A stretch of DNA of 64,000 nucleotides from Nitratireductor indicus C115. GTDB lineage: Bacteria > Pseudomonadota > Alphaproteobacteria > Rhizobiales > Rhizobiaceae. Shown here piece after piece: positions 43,048 through 52,314 of the stretch. A program made the position numbers and the translations under genes. The DNA is taken from assembly GCF_000300515.1 (NCBI RefSeq), contig NZ_AMSI01000005.1:1-64000 (forward strand). Reading direction: 5' to 3'. The notes beneath the pieces are model-generated. The model saw only the letters and a list, made by a program, of their open reading frames with translations. It did no database searches and was not told where the DNA came from. The first letter of the stretch is position 1, and each line of letters begins with the position of its first letter.

Positions 43048-44589
43048 ATGCGTGAAATCGAATTGAAAGTCCTCATCGGCGCAGAACGCGCCAAAGACCT
43101 TGCAGCGTTGCTTCCCGGCCTCGACATGATCCGGGGAGAGCCCCGGCAGAACGCGCTTCACAGCATCTATTTCGACACGCCAGAGGGCATCTTACGGCAT
43201 GAGAAGATGGCGCTCAGGCTTCGTCATGACGGCGAGCGCTGGCTGCAAACCGTGAAATGGCGCGGACAACTGGCCGGTGGCCTTTCCAAAGCCGAGGAAG
43301 ACGAACAGGAGATCGAAACCGACACGATTTCCTTCGAGGTTATTCAAAACCAGAAGTTACGCAAGAAAATCAAAAGACTGATCCCAGAGCCTCAGATTTT
43401 GATTCCGGTACTTGAGACAAAGATTCAACGTCACGGCTTCGATGTGGAATTGAACGGCACCAGAGCAGTGCTGGCGCTCGACAATGGGGAAATCCATGCG
43501 TCGGGAAAAAGCGCGCCTCTCCACGAGCTTGAGATCGAGCTTGTGGAAGGCGCCCCGCGCGACCTTTACGAGATCGCCCGTTTTCTCCTGCCCGATGGCG
43601 GCTTTCGGCCTTCGCGCTATTCCAAGGCCGCCCGCGGCTTCATGCTTCTCGATGAAGGCTGTATCGAGCCCGCAGTGATCCCCCGCAAGGCTTTTCCCGT
43701 TCCTCTCGACCCGGAAGAGAGTTGCGAAAAAGCGCTGCGTGCCATGCTGCGCGAGTGCTTCGACCAGCTTTGCGCCAATATCGAAGCGGTCCGGCTTCTT
43801 GAAGCGCCGGAGGGGCCGCATCAATTGCGGATCGGCCTGCGCCGCCTGCGAAGCGCCCTTGCCTTCGCCGGGGAACCAGAAGACGGGCAAGACAGTTTCG
43901 ACCTCGAAAGCCTGCGCGAAGAATGCCGCTGGCTCGGCCGGGAAGTCGGCAGACTGCGGGACCTGGATGTGATCTGCACGCAGATAATCCCCCAGGAGGC
44001 GGCCGCCCACCCCGAAGAAACCGGTTTCGACCTGTTGCGCACAAGCATCGGCGAACAGGCGGGAGCGGTGCGCGGCATACTGCGCCTCATTCTGACCGGC
44101 CCCCGGGTCCAGGATCTTTTGATCACGCTTGCCCAGTTCATCGAGACGGGACGGCTGACGGGCGATGCCGGCGGGGAGCGCAGTTTTTCCGACGCTGCCC
44201 GCAAGGCCCTGAACAAACGCTGGAAGCGGGTCATACAGCGCGCCGGCAGGATCGACATGCTTGACCTCGAGCAACGCCACGCGCTGCGCAAGGAGCTCAA
44301 AAAGCTTCGTTACTCTCTTGAATTTTCAGCGCCATTGCTCCCCGAGAAAGCCACATCGCGGTTCCTGGGGAAGCTCCGGGCACTGCAGGTGGTGTTCGGC
44401 GATCTCAATGATGCAACCATGGTGGAGGCCCTCCTCACCCAGCCGCCTTTCAGGGATATGAAAGACATTTCCACGCAGCGCGCCATCGGCCGCATTCTGG
44501 GTGCGCGCCAGCACAAGGCGCAGGAAAGCTGGGACCATGCGCGCGAATTGTGGGATGCACTTATTGCCTGCAAACTTCCCTGGGATTGA
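43048..44589 (+). CDS. CYTH and CHAD domain protein (triphosphate tunnel enzyme, YgiF-like)
   Basis: A 513-residue cytoplasmic protein. The N-terminal CYTH domain (about 1-200) starts with the ExExK motif in REIELKVLIG and continues with RLRHDGERWLQTVKWRG, HELEIELVEG and FRPSRYSKAARGF, the metal- and triphosphate-binding strands. The C-terminal CHAD domain (about 225-510) has paired helices with HQLRIGLRRLRSAL and HALRKELKKLRYSLEF, which bind polyphosphate. E. coli YgiF with this layout hydrolyses inorganic triphosphate. ATG at 43048 is preferred over an upstream TTG. Confidence 0.88.
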   Translation: MREIELKVLIGAERAKDLAALLPGLDMIRGEPRQNALHSIYFDTPEGILRHEKMALRLRHDGERWLQTVKWRGQLAGGLSKAEEDEQEIETDTISFEVIQNQKLRKKIKRLIPEPQILIPVLETKIQRHGFDVELNGTRAVLALDNGEIHASGKSAPLHELEIELVEGAPRDLYEIARFLLPDGGFRPSRYSKAARGFMLLDEGCIEPAVIPRKAFPVPLDPEESCEKALRAMLRECFDQLCANIEAVRLLEAPEGPHQLRIGLRRLRSALAFAGEPEDGQDSFDLESLREECRWLGREVGRLRDLDVICTQIIPQEAAAHPEETGFDLLRTSIGEQAGAVRGILRLILTGPRVQDLLITLAQFIETGRLTGDAGGERSFSDAARKALNKRWKRVIQRAGRIDMLDLEQRHALRKELKKLRYSLEFSAPLLPEKATSRFLGKLRALQVVFGDLNDATMVEALLTQPPFRDMKDISTQRAIGRILGARQHKAQESWDHARELWDALIACKLPWD

Positions 44590-44729
44590 TGGGTGCGGCG
44601 GGGCGATCGAGCGTCTTTGCACCGCTTGATGGCTTGCAGGGCTTTCCCTGCAAGCTTGGATGCTGCTAGAAAATCCTTGGCGGGTGGACTGCCGTGCGCG
44701 CCGCACGGCGACCATCGAAAGGATAGGGA

Positions 44730-44978
44730 ATGAACGAACGTTACGACGCCTATGCGGTCGCGATCATCGTAACCTTCGGGGCGATCATCATCGGTGGGCT
44801 GATGGCTGCCGCCATCGCGAGCGGCGAGCGCGACGCATTCATGTTCGCGCTTGGAGCGGCCACCGCCGCCTGGGCTGCCGGCTATGCCATGTTCTTCGAC
44901 TGGGCCCGCAGCTTCATGGGCTTGATTGTGCTTTCCATCGCCATGGCAATCGCAGCAACCGTCATTCTCGCCTTTTAA
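44730..44978 (+). CDS. small integral membrane protein (82 aa)
   Basis: Two to three hydrophobic spans (VAIIVTFGAIIIGGLMAAAI, ALGAATAAWAAGYAMFF, IVLSIAMAIAATVILAF) with a short charged loop around ASGERD. The ATG follows AAAGGATAGGGA. No family is recognised and neighbours do not suggest a function, but start signal and composition support a genuine inner-membrane protein. Confidence 0.75.
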   Translation: MNERYDAYAVAIIVTFGAIIIGGLMAAAIASGERDAFMFALGAATAAWAAGYAMFFDWARSFMGLIVLSIAMAIAATVILAF

Positions 44979-45002
44979 ATTTTCAGGAACGACGTATAGA
45001 CC

Positions 45003-45091
45003 GGCAAGGCATCTTGCCATGGAAAGGATCAGGAAGATGGACGCCAAGAAAGCAGACCGCTAGGCCGCAACAGTTTTTCAAATTGTTGCGG
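45003..45091 (+). promoter_or_regulatory. possible leader: short ORF between two hairpins upstream of the efflux gene
   Basis: In order: a hairpin GGCAAG-GCAT-CTTGCC (45003-45018), a 14-codon ORF (ATG 45019, in-frame ATG 45037 behind AGGAAG, stop 45061-45063, ending MDAKKADR), and a second hairpin CCGCAACA/TGTTGCGG (45065-45091). The arrangement resembles a translational attenuator, but the second hairpin could simply end the upstream transcript. Confidence 0.35.
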
Positions 45092-45166
45092 CAGTCTGAC
45101 CGGTTCCATCTCTTTTCCGGCTCTACAGGCCGCCGCCAAATGCCAATCATTTGAGCGGATTTCGTC

Positions 45167-46378
45167 ATGAATTTTCATAAACAACGGCCCTGGCGCCACA
45201 GCCTGCCGGTGGCGCTTGCCTTGCTGGCTCCCTTCAACATTCTTGCTTCGCTTGGCATGGATATCTACCTGCCGGTGGTTCCTGCCATGCCCGTCATCCT
45301 CGGAACAACCCCGCAGATCGTCCAACTGACCCTCACGCTCTACATGCTGACATTAGGCGTGGGGCAGATCATCTTCGGACCACTATCGGACCGGTTCGGC
45401 CGCCGCCCCGTGGTTCTGGGAGGCGCGCTTGTCTTCACGACCGCATCCTTTCTTCTGGCCATCGCGGTTTCCCCCATGGCTTTTCTCGCCCTGCGCTTCG
45501 TTCAGGCGGTCGGCGCATCAGCGGCGCTGGTCGGCGTATTCGCCACCGTACGCGACGTTTATGGAGACCGCCCCGAGAGCGCGCTCGTCTACAGCCTGAT
45601 GAACGCCATGCTTTCCTTTGCTCCAGCGCTTGGGCCCATCATCGGAGCTATTCTCGCTGAAAAGCTGGGCTGGCAGTCAATTTTCATCGCCCTTGGCGTT
45701 CCTGCGCTCATCGCCTTCATCGCCGCCCTGCCCGCCTGGCAGGAAACCCGGCCGGTAAAGACCGAAGCCCTGCGGGCAGGATCGTTTCGCAGGGTGTTGG
45801 GAAGCCCCGTTTTCTGGGCCTATACAATGGCATTCGGCACCGCGATGGGCACGTTTTTCGTGTTCTTCTCAACGGCACCGCGCATCCTCATCGAGCGGGC
45901 CGGCTTTTCGCAATTGGGTTTCAGCCTTGCGTTCGCAACGGTTGCCGGTGCGATGATCATCACTACCCGTTTCGCGAAGACCTGCGTGGAACATTGGGGT
46001 ATTCCGGGAAGCGCTTATCGGGGCATGGCTCTTATTGCGACCGGCTCGGCATTGATTGCCGGCGGTGCTTTCGTTTTCTCCCCCTCGTTCACCAGCTTCA
46101 TCGTGCCCATGTGGCTGATCGCGGTGGGGATAGTCTTCACAGGATCGGTCACGGCAAACGGCGCATTGGCCGAATTCAGCGATATTGCGGGAACGGCCGT
46201 TGCGCTGCATTTCTGTGTTCAAAGCCTGATTGTGGGCCTTCTCGGGACCTTCTTCGTGATCGGCCTGGGGAGCGACACAATCTGGCCGCTGGCTGCTTAC
46301 GGTCTCTGCATGGCCGCATTGACCGCGGCAGCTCTCAAAGGCGTGCAGCGCTTTCAGTTACGACAGAAGGCCCGATGA
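45167..46378 (+). CDS. Bcr/CflA-family multidrug efflux MFS transporter
   Basis: A 403-residue inner-membrane antiporter with twelve predicted spans. The DHA1-type motif is GPLSDRFGRRPVVLGGALVF in the loop between helices two and three, and the N-terminus has LAPFNILASLGMDIYLPVVP, typical of Bcr/CflA drug exporters (bicyclomycin, chloramphenicol, sulfonamides in known members). Start ATG at 45167 has only a weak ribosome binding site. A strong terminator follows the stop. The actual substrates are unknown. Confidence 0.88.
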   Translation: MNFHKQRPWRHSLPVALALLAPFNILASLGMDIYLPVVPAMPVILGTTPQIVQLTLTLYMLTLGVGQIIFGPLSDRFGRRPVVLGGALVFTTASFLLAIAVSPMAFLALRFVQAVGASAALVGVFATVRDVYGDRPESALVYSLMNAMLSFAPALGPIIGAILAEKLGWQSIFIALGVPALIAFIAALPAWQETRPVKTEALRAGSFRRVLGSPVFWAYTMAFGTAMGTFFVFFSTAPRILIERAGFSQLGFSLAFATVAGAMIITTRFAKTCVEHWGIPGSAYRGMALIATGSALIAGGAFVFSPSFTSFIVPMWLIAVGIVFTGSVTANGALAEFSDIAGTAVALHFCVQSLIVGLLGTFFVIGLGSDTIWPLAAYGLCMAALTAAALKGVQRFQLRQKAR

Positions 46379-46388
46379 TTCTGGAGAC

Positions 46389-46420
46389 CGGGCGATCCCA
46401 GTGGGGATCGCCCGATTTTG
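46389..46420 (+). terminator. terminator of the efflux gene
   Basis: CGGGCGATCCC-AGTG-GGGATCGCCCG, a perfect eleven-pair stem, followed by ATTTTG; it begins 10 bases after the stop codon. The sequence is symmetrical enough to work in both directions. Confidence 0.88.
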
Positions 46421-46579
46421 TGCCTTTTCCGCAGCTTTGGGCAAGCCAGCCAACAGATAGCTGAGACAGAAACATTCAACCTGTGAAGAATTTTGCGAAA
46501 TCGCTCATTGGCGCTCTTGTGTCGCGAAATCCTATTTGCTACATGCCCGGTGCCGGTGCGAACCGGCCTTTCGTTGCGT

Positions 46580-46664
46580 GCGGTCGTGGCGGAATTGGTA
46601 GACGCGCAGCGTTGAGGTCGCTGTGGGGCAACCCGTGGAAGTTCGAGTCTTCTCGACCGCACCA
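46580..46664 (+). tRNA. tRNA-Leu (anticodon GAG), CCA encoded
   Basis: An 85-base class II tRNA. Acceptor GCGGTCG pairs with CGACCGC, the D-arm reads GCGGAATTGGTAGACGC, the anticodon loop TTGAGGT carries GAG, the long variable arm GTGGGGCAACCCGTG folds on itself, and the T-arm GAAGTTCGAGTCTTC is followed by ACCA with the encoded CCA at 46662-46664. Confidence 0.96.
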
Positions 46665-46919
46665 TCTCTCTCCCAAATCCTCTGTCTGTAGCTGCCTGTC
46701 TTTCGGACAAGCCGCTGGGTAATTCTCTCCTCCATGACAGTTTTTGCCAATGACGCTGGACCGCAACGCGGTTAATCGCCATATGTGCAGCTGAAGCATC
46801 TTGCACTTCGATGAAGCCATCCGAATTCTGGCGGAATGCCTGAATGCAAGGTGATGAAGCGCTCCTCATGGCTCCGCACGGGTCATGAAGCGTCGACATA
46901 TTTGGAAACGGGACCAGCC

Positions 46920-47636
46920 ATGAGCGAACGCGGCCAGATCGATACCGTTTTCCTGCCTCGCGGTGACCAGCCGCCGGTGGAATGGCGCATCGAACCGGGA
47001 TTGACCGATTACGAGAAAGCCCTCGCCTTCATGGAAGAGCGGGCAGGCCTTATCCGGGAAGGCAAGGCGGGCGAACTTATCTGGCTGGTGGAACACCCTC
47101 CCCTCTACACCGCCGGAACCAGCGCACAGAGCGAAGACCTTCTCGACGCGAATCGTTTTCCCGTCTTCAAGGCGGGGCGCGGCGGCGAATACACCTATCA
47201 TGGCCCCGGCCAGCGCGTGGCCTATGTGATGCTCGACCTGAAAACCCGGCGCGAGGATATCCGTGCCTTCGTCGCGGCACTCGAGGACTGGATCATCACC
47301 GCGCTCGCGAGCTTCAACGTTAAAGGCGAACGCCGCGAAGACCGGGTCGGCGTGTGGGTTGCCCGCCCTGAAAAGCCGCCGCTTCCCGGCGGACAGGCCG
47401 CCGAAGACAAGATCGCAGCAATCGGCATCCGCATTCGTCGGTGGGTCAGCTTTCATGGCATTGCGGTCAATGTCGAACCGGAACTGGCTCATTTCGGCGG
47501 CATCGTTCCCTGCGGTATAAGCGGTTATGGCGTCACCAGCCTGGTCGATCTCGGCTTGCCGGTGACGATGGAGGATTTCGACCTGGCGCTGAAAAACGCC
47601 TTCGAGGAAATTTTCGGTCCCGCCGAACGCCGGTAG
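46920..47636 (+). CDS. lipB: octanoyl-[ACP]:protein N-octanoyltransferase
   Basis: A 238-residue cytoplasmic enzyme that moves octanoate from acyl carrier protein to lipoyl domains, the first step of lipoate synthesis. Conserved segments: [35 protein letters not shown] (in two blocks), the catalytic Lys region [17 protein letters not shown] and the catalytic Cys in [11 protein letters not shown]. Start ATG at 46920 is chosen because homologs begin near here and a purine-rich GGAAACGGGA lies upstream. Confidence 0.93.
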   Translation: MSERGQIDTVFLPRGDQPPVEWRIEPGLTDYEKALAFMEERAGLIREGKAGELIWLVEHPPLYTAGTSAQSEDLLDANRFPVFKAGRGGEYTYHGPGQRVAYVMLDLKTRREDIRAFVAALEDWIITALASFNVKGERREDRVGVWVARPEKPPLPGGQAAEDKIAAIGIRIRRWVSFHGIAVNVEPELAHFGGIVPCGISGYGVTSLVDLGLPVTMEDFDLALKNAFEEIFGPAERR

Positions 47637-47680
47637 CGTTATAAGCGCATAAGCGCCTTCCTATGCATCCTGCGTTCTCC

Positions 47681-47716
47681 CCAGATTTGGCCAGATTTGG
47701 CCAGATTCGGCCAGTT
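47681..47716. repeat. 10-base tandem repeat, about 3.5 units
   Basis: CCAGATTTGG occurs twice in a row, followed by CCAGATTCGG and a decayed CCAGTTTCGA. The 10-base period equals roughly one helical turn. It lies between lipB and ggt, about 200 bases upstream of the ggt start. Confidence 0.8.
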
Positions 47717-47832
47717 TCGATCGGGGCCGGCCTTCCCCGCGGGCCATAATATGCTCTACTCCCAGCGCCCCGGCGGATGGCTGCGCATCTCGTGGTCATC
47801 CTTCAGAGTTTCATGCGCTCTTACGAGCGCAC

Positions 47833-47893
47833 CGCTCTCTTGTTTCCCGCATTCGTGCGGGCGTCAGGTGATTTCACCTGACTGCAAACTCTA
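47833..47893. repeat. dispersed palindromic repeat, copy 1
   Basis: About 60 bases with a perfect core palindrome GTCAGGTGATTTCACCTGAC (47863-47882), preceded by CTCTCTTGTTTCCCGCATTCG and followed by TGCAAACTCTAG. The same element, reversed, occurs at 50187-50245, and a diverged one at 54231-54285. It lies just upstream of the ggt ribosome binding site. Confidence 0.8.
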
Positions 47894-47912
47894 GCGTCAA
47901 GGAGGATCGACA

Positions 47913-49676
47913 GTGCACTTATCGCAAAATCTGACATCGTTTGCTCTCCTGTCCAGCCTGCTGCTTGCGACCGGCAGCGCGCTTGCCCAACAGGCAACGG
48001 ATGCCCATGCCCCCGAAGCCGCGAGCGGCATGGCCGAAAAAAGCGTCGTCCACGCCAAGACCCATATGGTTGCCGCCGCCAATCCTCTGGCCGCCGAAGC
48101 CGGCCTTGAAATCCTGCGCAAGGGCGGAAGCGCGGCCGACGCGCTTATCGCAGTTCAGACCGTCCTTGGCCTTGTGGAGCCGCAATCTTCCGGCATAGGC
48201 GGTGGGGCATTCCTGGTCTGGTACGATGCCGCAAGCGGTAAGCTCTCCACTTTCGATGGCCGGGAGACAGCGCCCGCCGCCGTCACGCCGAAGCTCTTTC
48301 TGGACGACAAGGGTGAGCCCCTCGCATTCTTCGATGCGGTGGTGGGCGGGCGCTCCGTCGGCACGCCCGGCGTCGTGCGCCTGATGGAAGCCGTGCACGA
48401 AAAGGCCGGCAAACTCTCCTGGGCCGACACGCTTCGACCAGCCATCAAGCTCGCGCAGGAGGGCTTTTCCGTTTCGCCGCGCCTCAACGCCCTGCTGGGC
48501 GAGGACAAGGGCAAGCTCGATCGGCAAGCTGTGGCACGCGCCTATTTCTACGATCAGGCCGGAGAGCCGCTTGCCACCGGCACGGTGCTGAAGAATCCCG
48601 ACTATGCGCAAACGCTGACACTCATCGCCGAAAAGGGTGCGGACGGGTTCTACGCCGGAGAGGTCGCGGAGAAGATCGTCGCCGCCGTCAAGGCGCATGA
48701 AGGCAATCCGGGCCTGCTTTCGCTGGACGATCTTTCTTCCTATGAGGTCAAGGAACGGGAAGCCGTATGCGCTCCCTATCGGGGCCTCGATGTCTGCGGG
48801 ATGGGACCGCCCTCCTCCGGAGCGCTGACCGTCGGCCAGATTCTCGGCATGGTGTCGCACTTCGACCTTGCGGCACTCGGCCCCGAAGATCCCGAAAGCT
48901 GGCGCATCATCGGGGATGCAACGCGCCTGGCCTTCGCCGATCGCGGTCGCTACATGGCCGACGCCGATTTCGTGAAGATGCCGGACGGGCTTCTCAATCA
49001 GGACTATCTGAAAGACCGTTCCAATCTCATCCGGCGCCCCACCGCGCTCAGCGCCGACGAGGTCAAGGCGGGCACCCCGCCATGGGATAAGGCCGAGCTG
49101 CGCATTGACGGGTTGAACCTCGAGCAGCCTTCCACTTCGCATTTCGTCATCGTGGACGATCAGGGCAACATCGCTTCCATGACCACTTCGGTGGAAAGCG
49201 CCTTCGGTTCGCGCCAGATGGCCGCCGGCTTCATCCTGAACAATCAGCTGACCGACTTCTCCTTCTCGCCTGAAGAGGATGGCCAGGCCGTAGCCAACCG
49301 TGTCGAACCCGGAAAGCGGCCACGCTCCTCAATGTCGCCCACCATCGTCCTGAAGGACGGCAAGCCGGTCTACGCGCTCGGCTCTCCCGGCGGCAGCAAC
49401 ATCATCCCCTATGTGGCCAATACGATCATCGCGCTGGTCGACTGGAAGATGAACATGCAGGAAGCAATCGACCTGCCGCATCTGACAAACCGTTTCGGCA
49501 CCTATACGGTCGAAGCAGGAACCTCGGCTGAGACCCTCGAAAAGGATCTTGCAGCGTTCGGCTTCAAGACAACCGTTGGAGACCTCAATTCGGGCCTGCA
49601 TGGCATCGCCATTCTTCCCGGTGCGCTCGAAGGCGCTGCCGATCCGCGCCGCGAGGGCGTCGCCCTCGGCGACTGA
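47913..49676 (+). CDS. ggt: gamma-glutamyltransferase (periplasmic)
   Basis: A 587-residue Ntn-hydrolase precursor that cleaves or transfers the gamma-glutamyl group of glutathione. A signal peptide (LLSSLLLATGSALA) targets it to the periplasm. The large-subunit part has GSAADALIAVQTVLGLVEPQ and SSGIGGGAFLVWYD. Autoprocessing would occur before Thr408 in EQPSTSHFVIVD, followed by SMTTSVESAFGSRQ and the oxyanion/glutamate site LGSPGGSNIIPYV. Start is GTG at 47913 with AAGGAGG seven bases upstream, the best ribosome binding site in the region. A good terminator follows the stop. Confidence 0.94.
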   Translation: MHLSQNLTSFALLSSLLLATGSALAQQATDAHAPEAASGMAEKSVVHAKTHMVAAANPLAAEAGLEILRKGGSAADALIAVQTVLGLVEPQSSGIGGGAFLVWYDAASGKLSTFDGRETAPAAVTPKLFLDDKGEPLAFFDAVVGGRSVGTPGVVRLMEAVHEKAGKLSWADTLRPAIKLAQEGFSVSPRLNALLGEDKGKLDRQAVARAYFYDQAGEPLATGTVLKNPDYAQTLTLIAEKGADGFYAGEVAEKIVAAVKAHEGNPGLLSLDDLSSYEVKEREAVCAPYRGLDVCGMGPPSSGALTVGQILGMVSHFDLAALGPEDPESWRIIGDATRLAFADRGRYMADADFVKMPDGLLNQDYLKDRSNLIRRPTALSADEVKAGTPPWDKAELRIDGLNLEQPSTSHFVIVDDQGNIASMTTSVESAFGSRQMAAGFILNNQLTDFSFSPEEDGQAVANRVEPGKRPRSSMSPTIVLKDGKPVYALGSPGGSNIIPYVANTIIALVDWKMNMQEAIDLPHLTNRFGTYTVEAGTSAETLEKDLAAFGFKTTVGDLNSGLHGIAILPGALEGAADPRREGVALGD

Positions 49677-49694
49677 ACTCAGGCCGCATTGACT

Positions 49695-49728
49695 GCCGGC
49701 GGTGGTTACAGTTCCACCGCCGGCTTTT
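49695..49728 (+). terminator. terminator of ggt
   Basis: GCCGGCGGTGG-TTACAGTT-CCACCGCCGGC, an eleven-pair perfect stem, followed by TTTTC. It starts 18 bases after the ggt stop codon. Confidence 0.92.
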
Positions 49729-49849
49729 CACGGCAGAGCTGGCCCGCTCGTTCAGCGCCCATGGCACTCCACGGCGCCAGAGCCGGCTTTCCGAATTTAC
49801 GAATCGTCAACCCTCTTTCCCCTGCGTCAAGGGGTGGGCCAAGCTTGCC

Positions 49850-49878
49850 TTGACTTGTGAACATAAATAGAACATAAA
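49850..49878 (+). promoter_or_regulatory. promoter with LexA (SOS) box in the spacer
   Basis: A -35 hexamer TTGACT (49850-49855) and a -10 hexamer CATAAA (49873-49878) are separated by exactly 17 bases. Inside the spacer lies a perfect GAAC-N7-GAAC (49859-49873), the direct-repeat LexA box of alphaproteobacteria. A LexA dimer here would block RNA polymerase, so the downstream 28-codon gene should be DNA-damage inducible. Confidence 0.75.
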
Positions 49879-49906
49879 GGGTTCATAAAGAGATCAGGAG
49901 GGAATT

Positions 49907-49993
49907 ATGACCGATCTGTTTCAGGATGTCATCTCGCTCGTCGCCGTCAGTTCATTCATCATGGTCGCCGCCGTCTTCATCGGCGCGTTCTGA
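49907..49993 (+). CDS. 28-residue membrane peptide, candidate SOS cell-division inhibitor (SidA-like)
   Basis: A tiny gene with a strong ribosome binding site (AGGAGGGAA, five-base spacing) behind a LexA-box promoter. The product has a short polar start (MTDLFQDV) and one hydrophobic span (ISLVAVSSFIMVAAVFIGAF) ending at the stop. Size, topology and SOS control match SidA of Caulobacter crescentus, a 29-residue inner-membrane peptide that blocks division through FtsW/FtsN. No sequence alignment was made, so homology is not claimed; the match is in architecture. It is monocistronic between the ggt terminator and convergent lolD. Confidence 0.75.
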   Translation: MTDLFQDVISLVAVSSFIMVAAVFIGAF

Positions 49994-50181
49994 TTTTCAA
50001 TACAATTTGAGGCCATCCTCTCGCTTGTGAGGGCGGGCCGAAAGGCTGCAACCCAAAAGTGACGGGAAGGGTAAAGCAGCAGCCTTCTCCCAGAGCCCAG
50101 CGCGTGGCCTACACCATACGAGGTCCGGCACCGTGCAAGGTCTTTCGAACAGGGCCCGGTGCTTGGGATTTGATGCAGGCC

Positions 50182-50961
50182 TTAGAGCATTTTGCAGTCA
50201 GGTGAAATCACCTGACGTCTGCATAAATGCGGAAAAACAAAGAGATAGATCGGCTCAGGGTTTCCGTGAAACGGTGATGCCTTGAAGGGAACGACCTTGC
50301 CGCCATCAAGCGTGACCACGCGATCCATGCGGGCAGCAAGCTCATGGTTGTGGGTGGCGATCAAGGCTGCAAGGCCCGACTGGCGCACAAGCGCTTCCAA
50401 GGCATCGAACACATAGCTTGCCGTCACAGGATCGAGATTGCCGGTCGGCTCGTCCGCAAGCAGAACCCGTGGCGCATTGGCAACGGCGCGGGCAATGGCC
50501 ACGCGCTGCTGCTCGCCGCCCGACAGTTCGGCCGGCCGATGGCTGGCGCGATGTCCCACACGCAGATAATCCAGTAACTGCCTGGCACGGGCGCTCGCCT
50601 CGGCAGGCGCCATGCCCGTGATCATTTGTGGCACCATCACGTTCTCTTCGGCCGAGAATTCCGGCAGAAGATGATGGAACTGATACACGAAGCCGATCTC
50701 GTTGCGGCGGATGGCGGTGCGCGCATCGTCTGAAAGACCGCCGCAATCGCGGCCGCCAACGATGACCTGCCCCGCATCCGGCGCTTCGAGTAGCCCGGCA
50801 AGATGAAGAAGCGTGGACTTGCCGGCACCGGAAGGCGCAACCAGGGCGACCATCTCGCCGCGCTTGAGCGAGAATTCCGCATCCTTCAAAATGGTCAGGC
50901 TGCCGCTTCCCTCCCGATAGCTGCGCTCTATTCCCTTCAATTGCAGGATTGGAGCCGCCAT
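50182..50961 (-). CDS. lolD: lipoprotein-releasing ABC transporter ATPase LolD
   Basis: A 259-residue ATPase that powers extraction of lipoproteins from the inner membrane. Walker [13 protein letters not shown], LolD-typical [17 protein letters not shown], signature [14 protein letters not shown] and Walker [12 protein letters not shown] are intact. ATG at 50961 overlaps the lolC stop (TGATG). The normal end of LolD is expected near [12 protein letters not shown]; the last ~30 residues ([19 protein letters not shown] and onward) are read from a dispersed palindromic repeat, so the native stop has been replaced. The extension probably does not disturb the ATPase core. Confidence 0.92.
   Translation of the reverse strand: MAAPILQLKGIERSYREGSGSLTILKDAEFSLKRGEMVALVAPSGAGKSTLLHLAGLLEAPDAGQVIVGGRDCGGLSDDARTAIRRNEIGFVYQFHHLLPEFSAEENVMVPQMITGMAPAEASARARQLLDYLRVGHRASHRPAELSGGEQQRVAIARAVANAPRVLLADEPTGNLDPVTASYVFDALEALVRQSGLAALIATHNHELAARMDRVVTLDGGKVVPFKASPFHGNPEPIYLFVFPHLCRRQVISPDCKML
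50187..50245. repeat. dispersed palindromic repeat, copy 2, inside the lolD 3' end
   Basis: The core palindrome GTCAGGTGAAATCACCTGAC (50197-50216) and flanks TTAGAGCATTTTGCA and the GCGGAAAAACAAAGAG side match copy 1 at 47833-47893 in inverted orientation. In the lolD frame it encodes a tail ending [12 protein letters not shown]. Copy 1 in one frame reads a near-identical [11 protein letters not shown], showing common origin. Confidence 0.85.
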
Positions 50962-52274
50962 CAATCGTACCTCAGAGCCTTGACCGGATCGAGCCGCGAG
51001 GCGCGCCAGGCGGGAAACAGCGTTGCCAGGAAGGACAGGGTCAGTGTCATGACGACCACGGAAACCGTTTCCCCAAGTTCCATCTTCGCGGGCAGCTGGC
51101 TCAGGAAATAGAGCTCGGGATTGAAGAGCGTCGTGCCCGACAGCCAGGAGAAGAACTGGCGGATCGATTCCACGTTCCAGCAGATCACCACACCGAGGAC
51201 CAGCCCTGCTATCGTGCCCGCGATGCCGATGGCAGCCCCCGTCATCAGGAAGATGCGCATGATCGCCCCGCTGGTCGCCCCCATGGTGCGCAGGATGGCG
51301 ATATCATGCCCCTTGTCCTTAACGAGCATCACCAGACCGGAGATGATGTTGAGCGATGCGACGAGCACGATCATGGTCAGGATCATGAACATCACATTGC
51401 GCTCCACCTGCAAGGCGGAGAAGAAGGTGCTGTTGCGCTGACGCCAGTCAGAAAGCAGAATCGGACGCTGGGCCGCCGCCTCCACCGCCGGGCGCAATGT
51501 GTCCACGGCATCGGGATTGTCGACGAAGAGCTCGATCGACTGCACCAGGCCTTCCGCATTGAAATAGAGCTGCGCTTCCTCGAGCGGCATGTAGATGACG
51601 GAGGAATCATATTCCGACATGCCGATCTCGAAAGTCGCGGCAACGGGATAGGATTTGACACGCGGCGTCGTGCCGAAAGGCGTGATGTCTCCCTCCGGCG
51701 CCACCAGCGTAATCATGTCGCCGACGGACAGGCCGAGATTCTGCGCCATGCGGGTGCCGATCACCAGCCCCTCGCCGGCGGCGAAATTCACCATCGAGCC
51801 ATCACGGATGTTCCTGGAAACCAGATCGAGGCGCGCGAGGTCTTCTGCCCGCACCCCACGCACGATGGCGCCCGTTCCAGCACCCGATGTGCCTGAGACC
51901 AGCACCTGTCCCTGGACCATAGGCATCGCCAGCTTGACGCCCGTAACGCCCTCTATCCGCTTTGCAACGGCATCGAAGTCGTTAAGCGGCATGTCGACCG
52001 GCTGAACGATCAGATGGCCATTGACGCCCAGAATGCGGGTCAGGAGCTCCGCCCGGAATCCATTCATCACCGCCATCACCACAATCAGCGTGGCAACGCC
52101 AAGCATGATGCCGAGAAAGGAAATGATGGCGATGACGGAAACCACCGTTTCCTTGCGCCGCGAACGCAGGTAGCGCCAGGCCACGAGCCTCTCGAAATGC
52201 GAGAACGGTCCAGCTCCCTTCGGAGCGGCGTCTCCCGGTGCGGCGGCTACCCCTGTGGTGGCGGCGTCGCTCAT
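50961..52274 (-). CDS. lolC: lipoprotein-releasing ABC transporter permease LolC/LolE
   Basis: A 437-residue inner-membrane permease with one span after the start ([20 protein letters not shown]), a large periplasmic domain (about 75-290) and three C-terminal spans ([20 protein letters not shown] onward). The family end motif [15 protein letters not shown] is present. With LolD it hands lipoproteins to LolA. Start ATG at 52274 has AGAGG upstream. Alphaproteobacteria usually have one such permease in place of separate LolC and LolE. Confidence 0.93.
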   Translation of the reverse strand: MSDAATTGVAAAPGDAAPKGAGPFSHFERLVAWRYLRSRRKETVVSVIAIISFLGIMLGVATLIVVMAVMNGFRAELLTRILGVNGHLIVQPVDMPLNDFDAVAKRIEGVTGVKLAMPMVQGQVLVSGTSGAGTGAIVRGVRAEDLARLDLVSRNIRDGSMVNFAAGEGLVIGTRMAQNLGLSVGDMITLVAPEGDITPFGTTPRVKSYPVAATFEIGMSEYDSSVIYMPLEEAQLYFNAEGLVQSIELFVDNPDAVDTLRPAVEAAAQRPILLSDWRQRNSTFFSALQVERNVMFMILTMIVLVASLNIISGLVMLVKDKGHDIAILRTMGATSGAIMRIFLMTGAAIGIAGTIAGLVLGVVICWNVESIRQFFSWLSGTTLFNPELYFLSQLPAKMELGETVSVVVMTLTLSFLATLFPAWRASRLDPVKALRYD

Positions 52275-52314
52275 TTCCAAACCTCTCGGATCGTGGCCGG
52301 GCCGGGCCGCTTCA

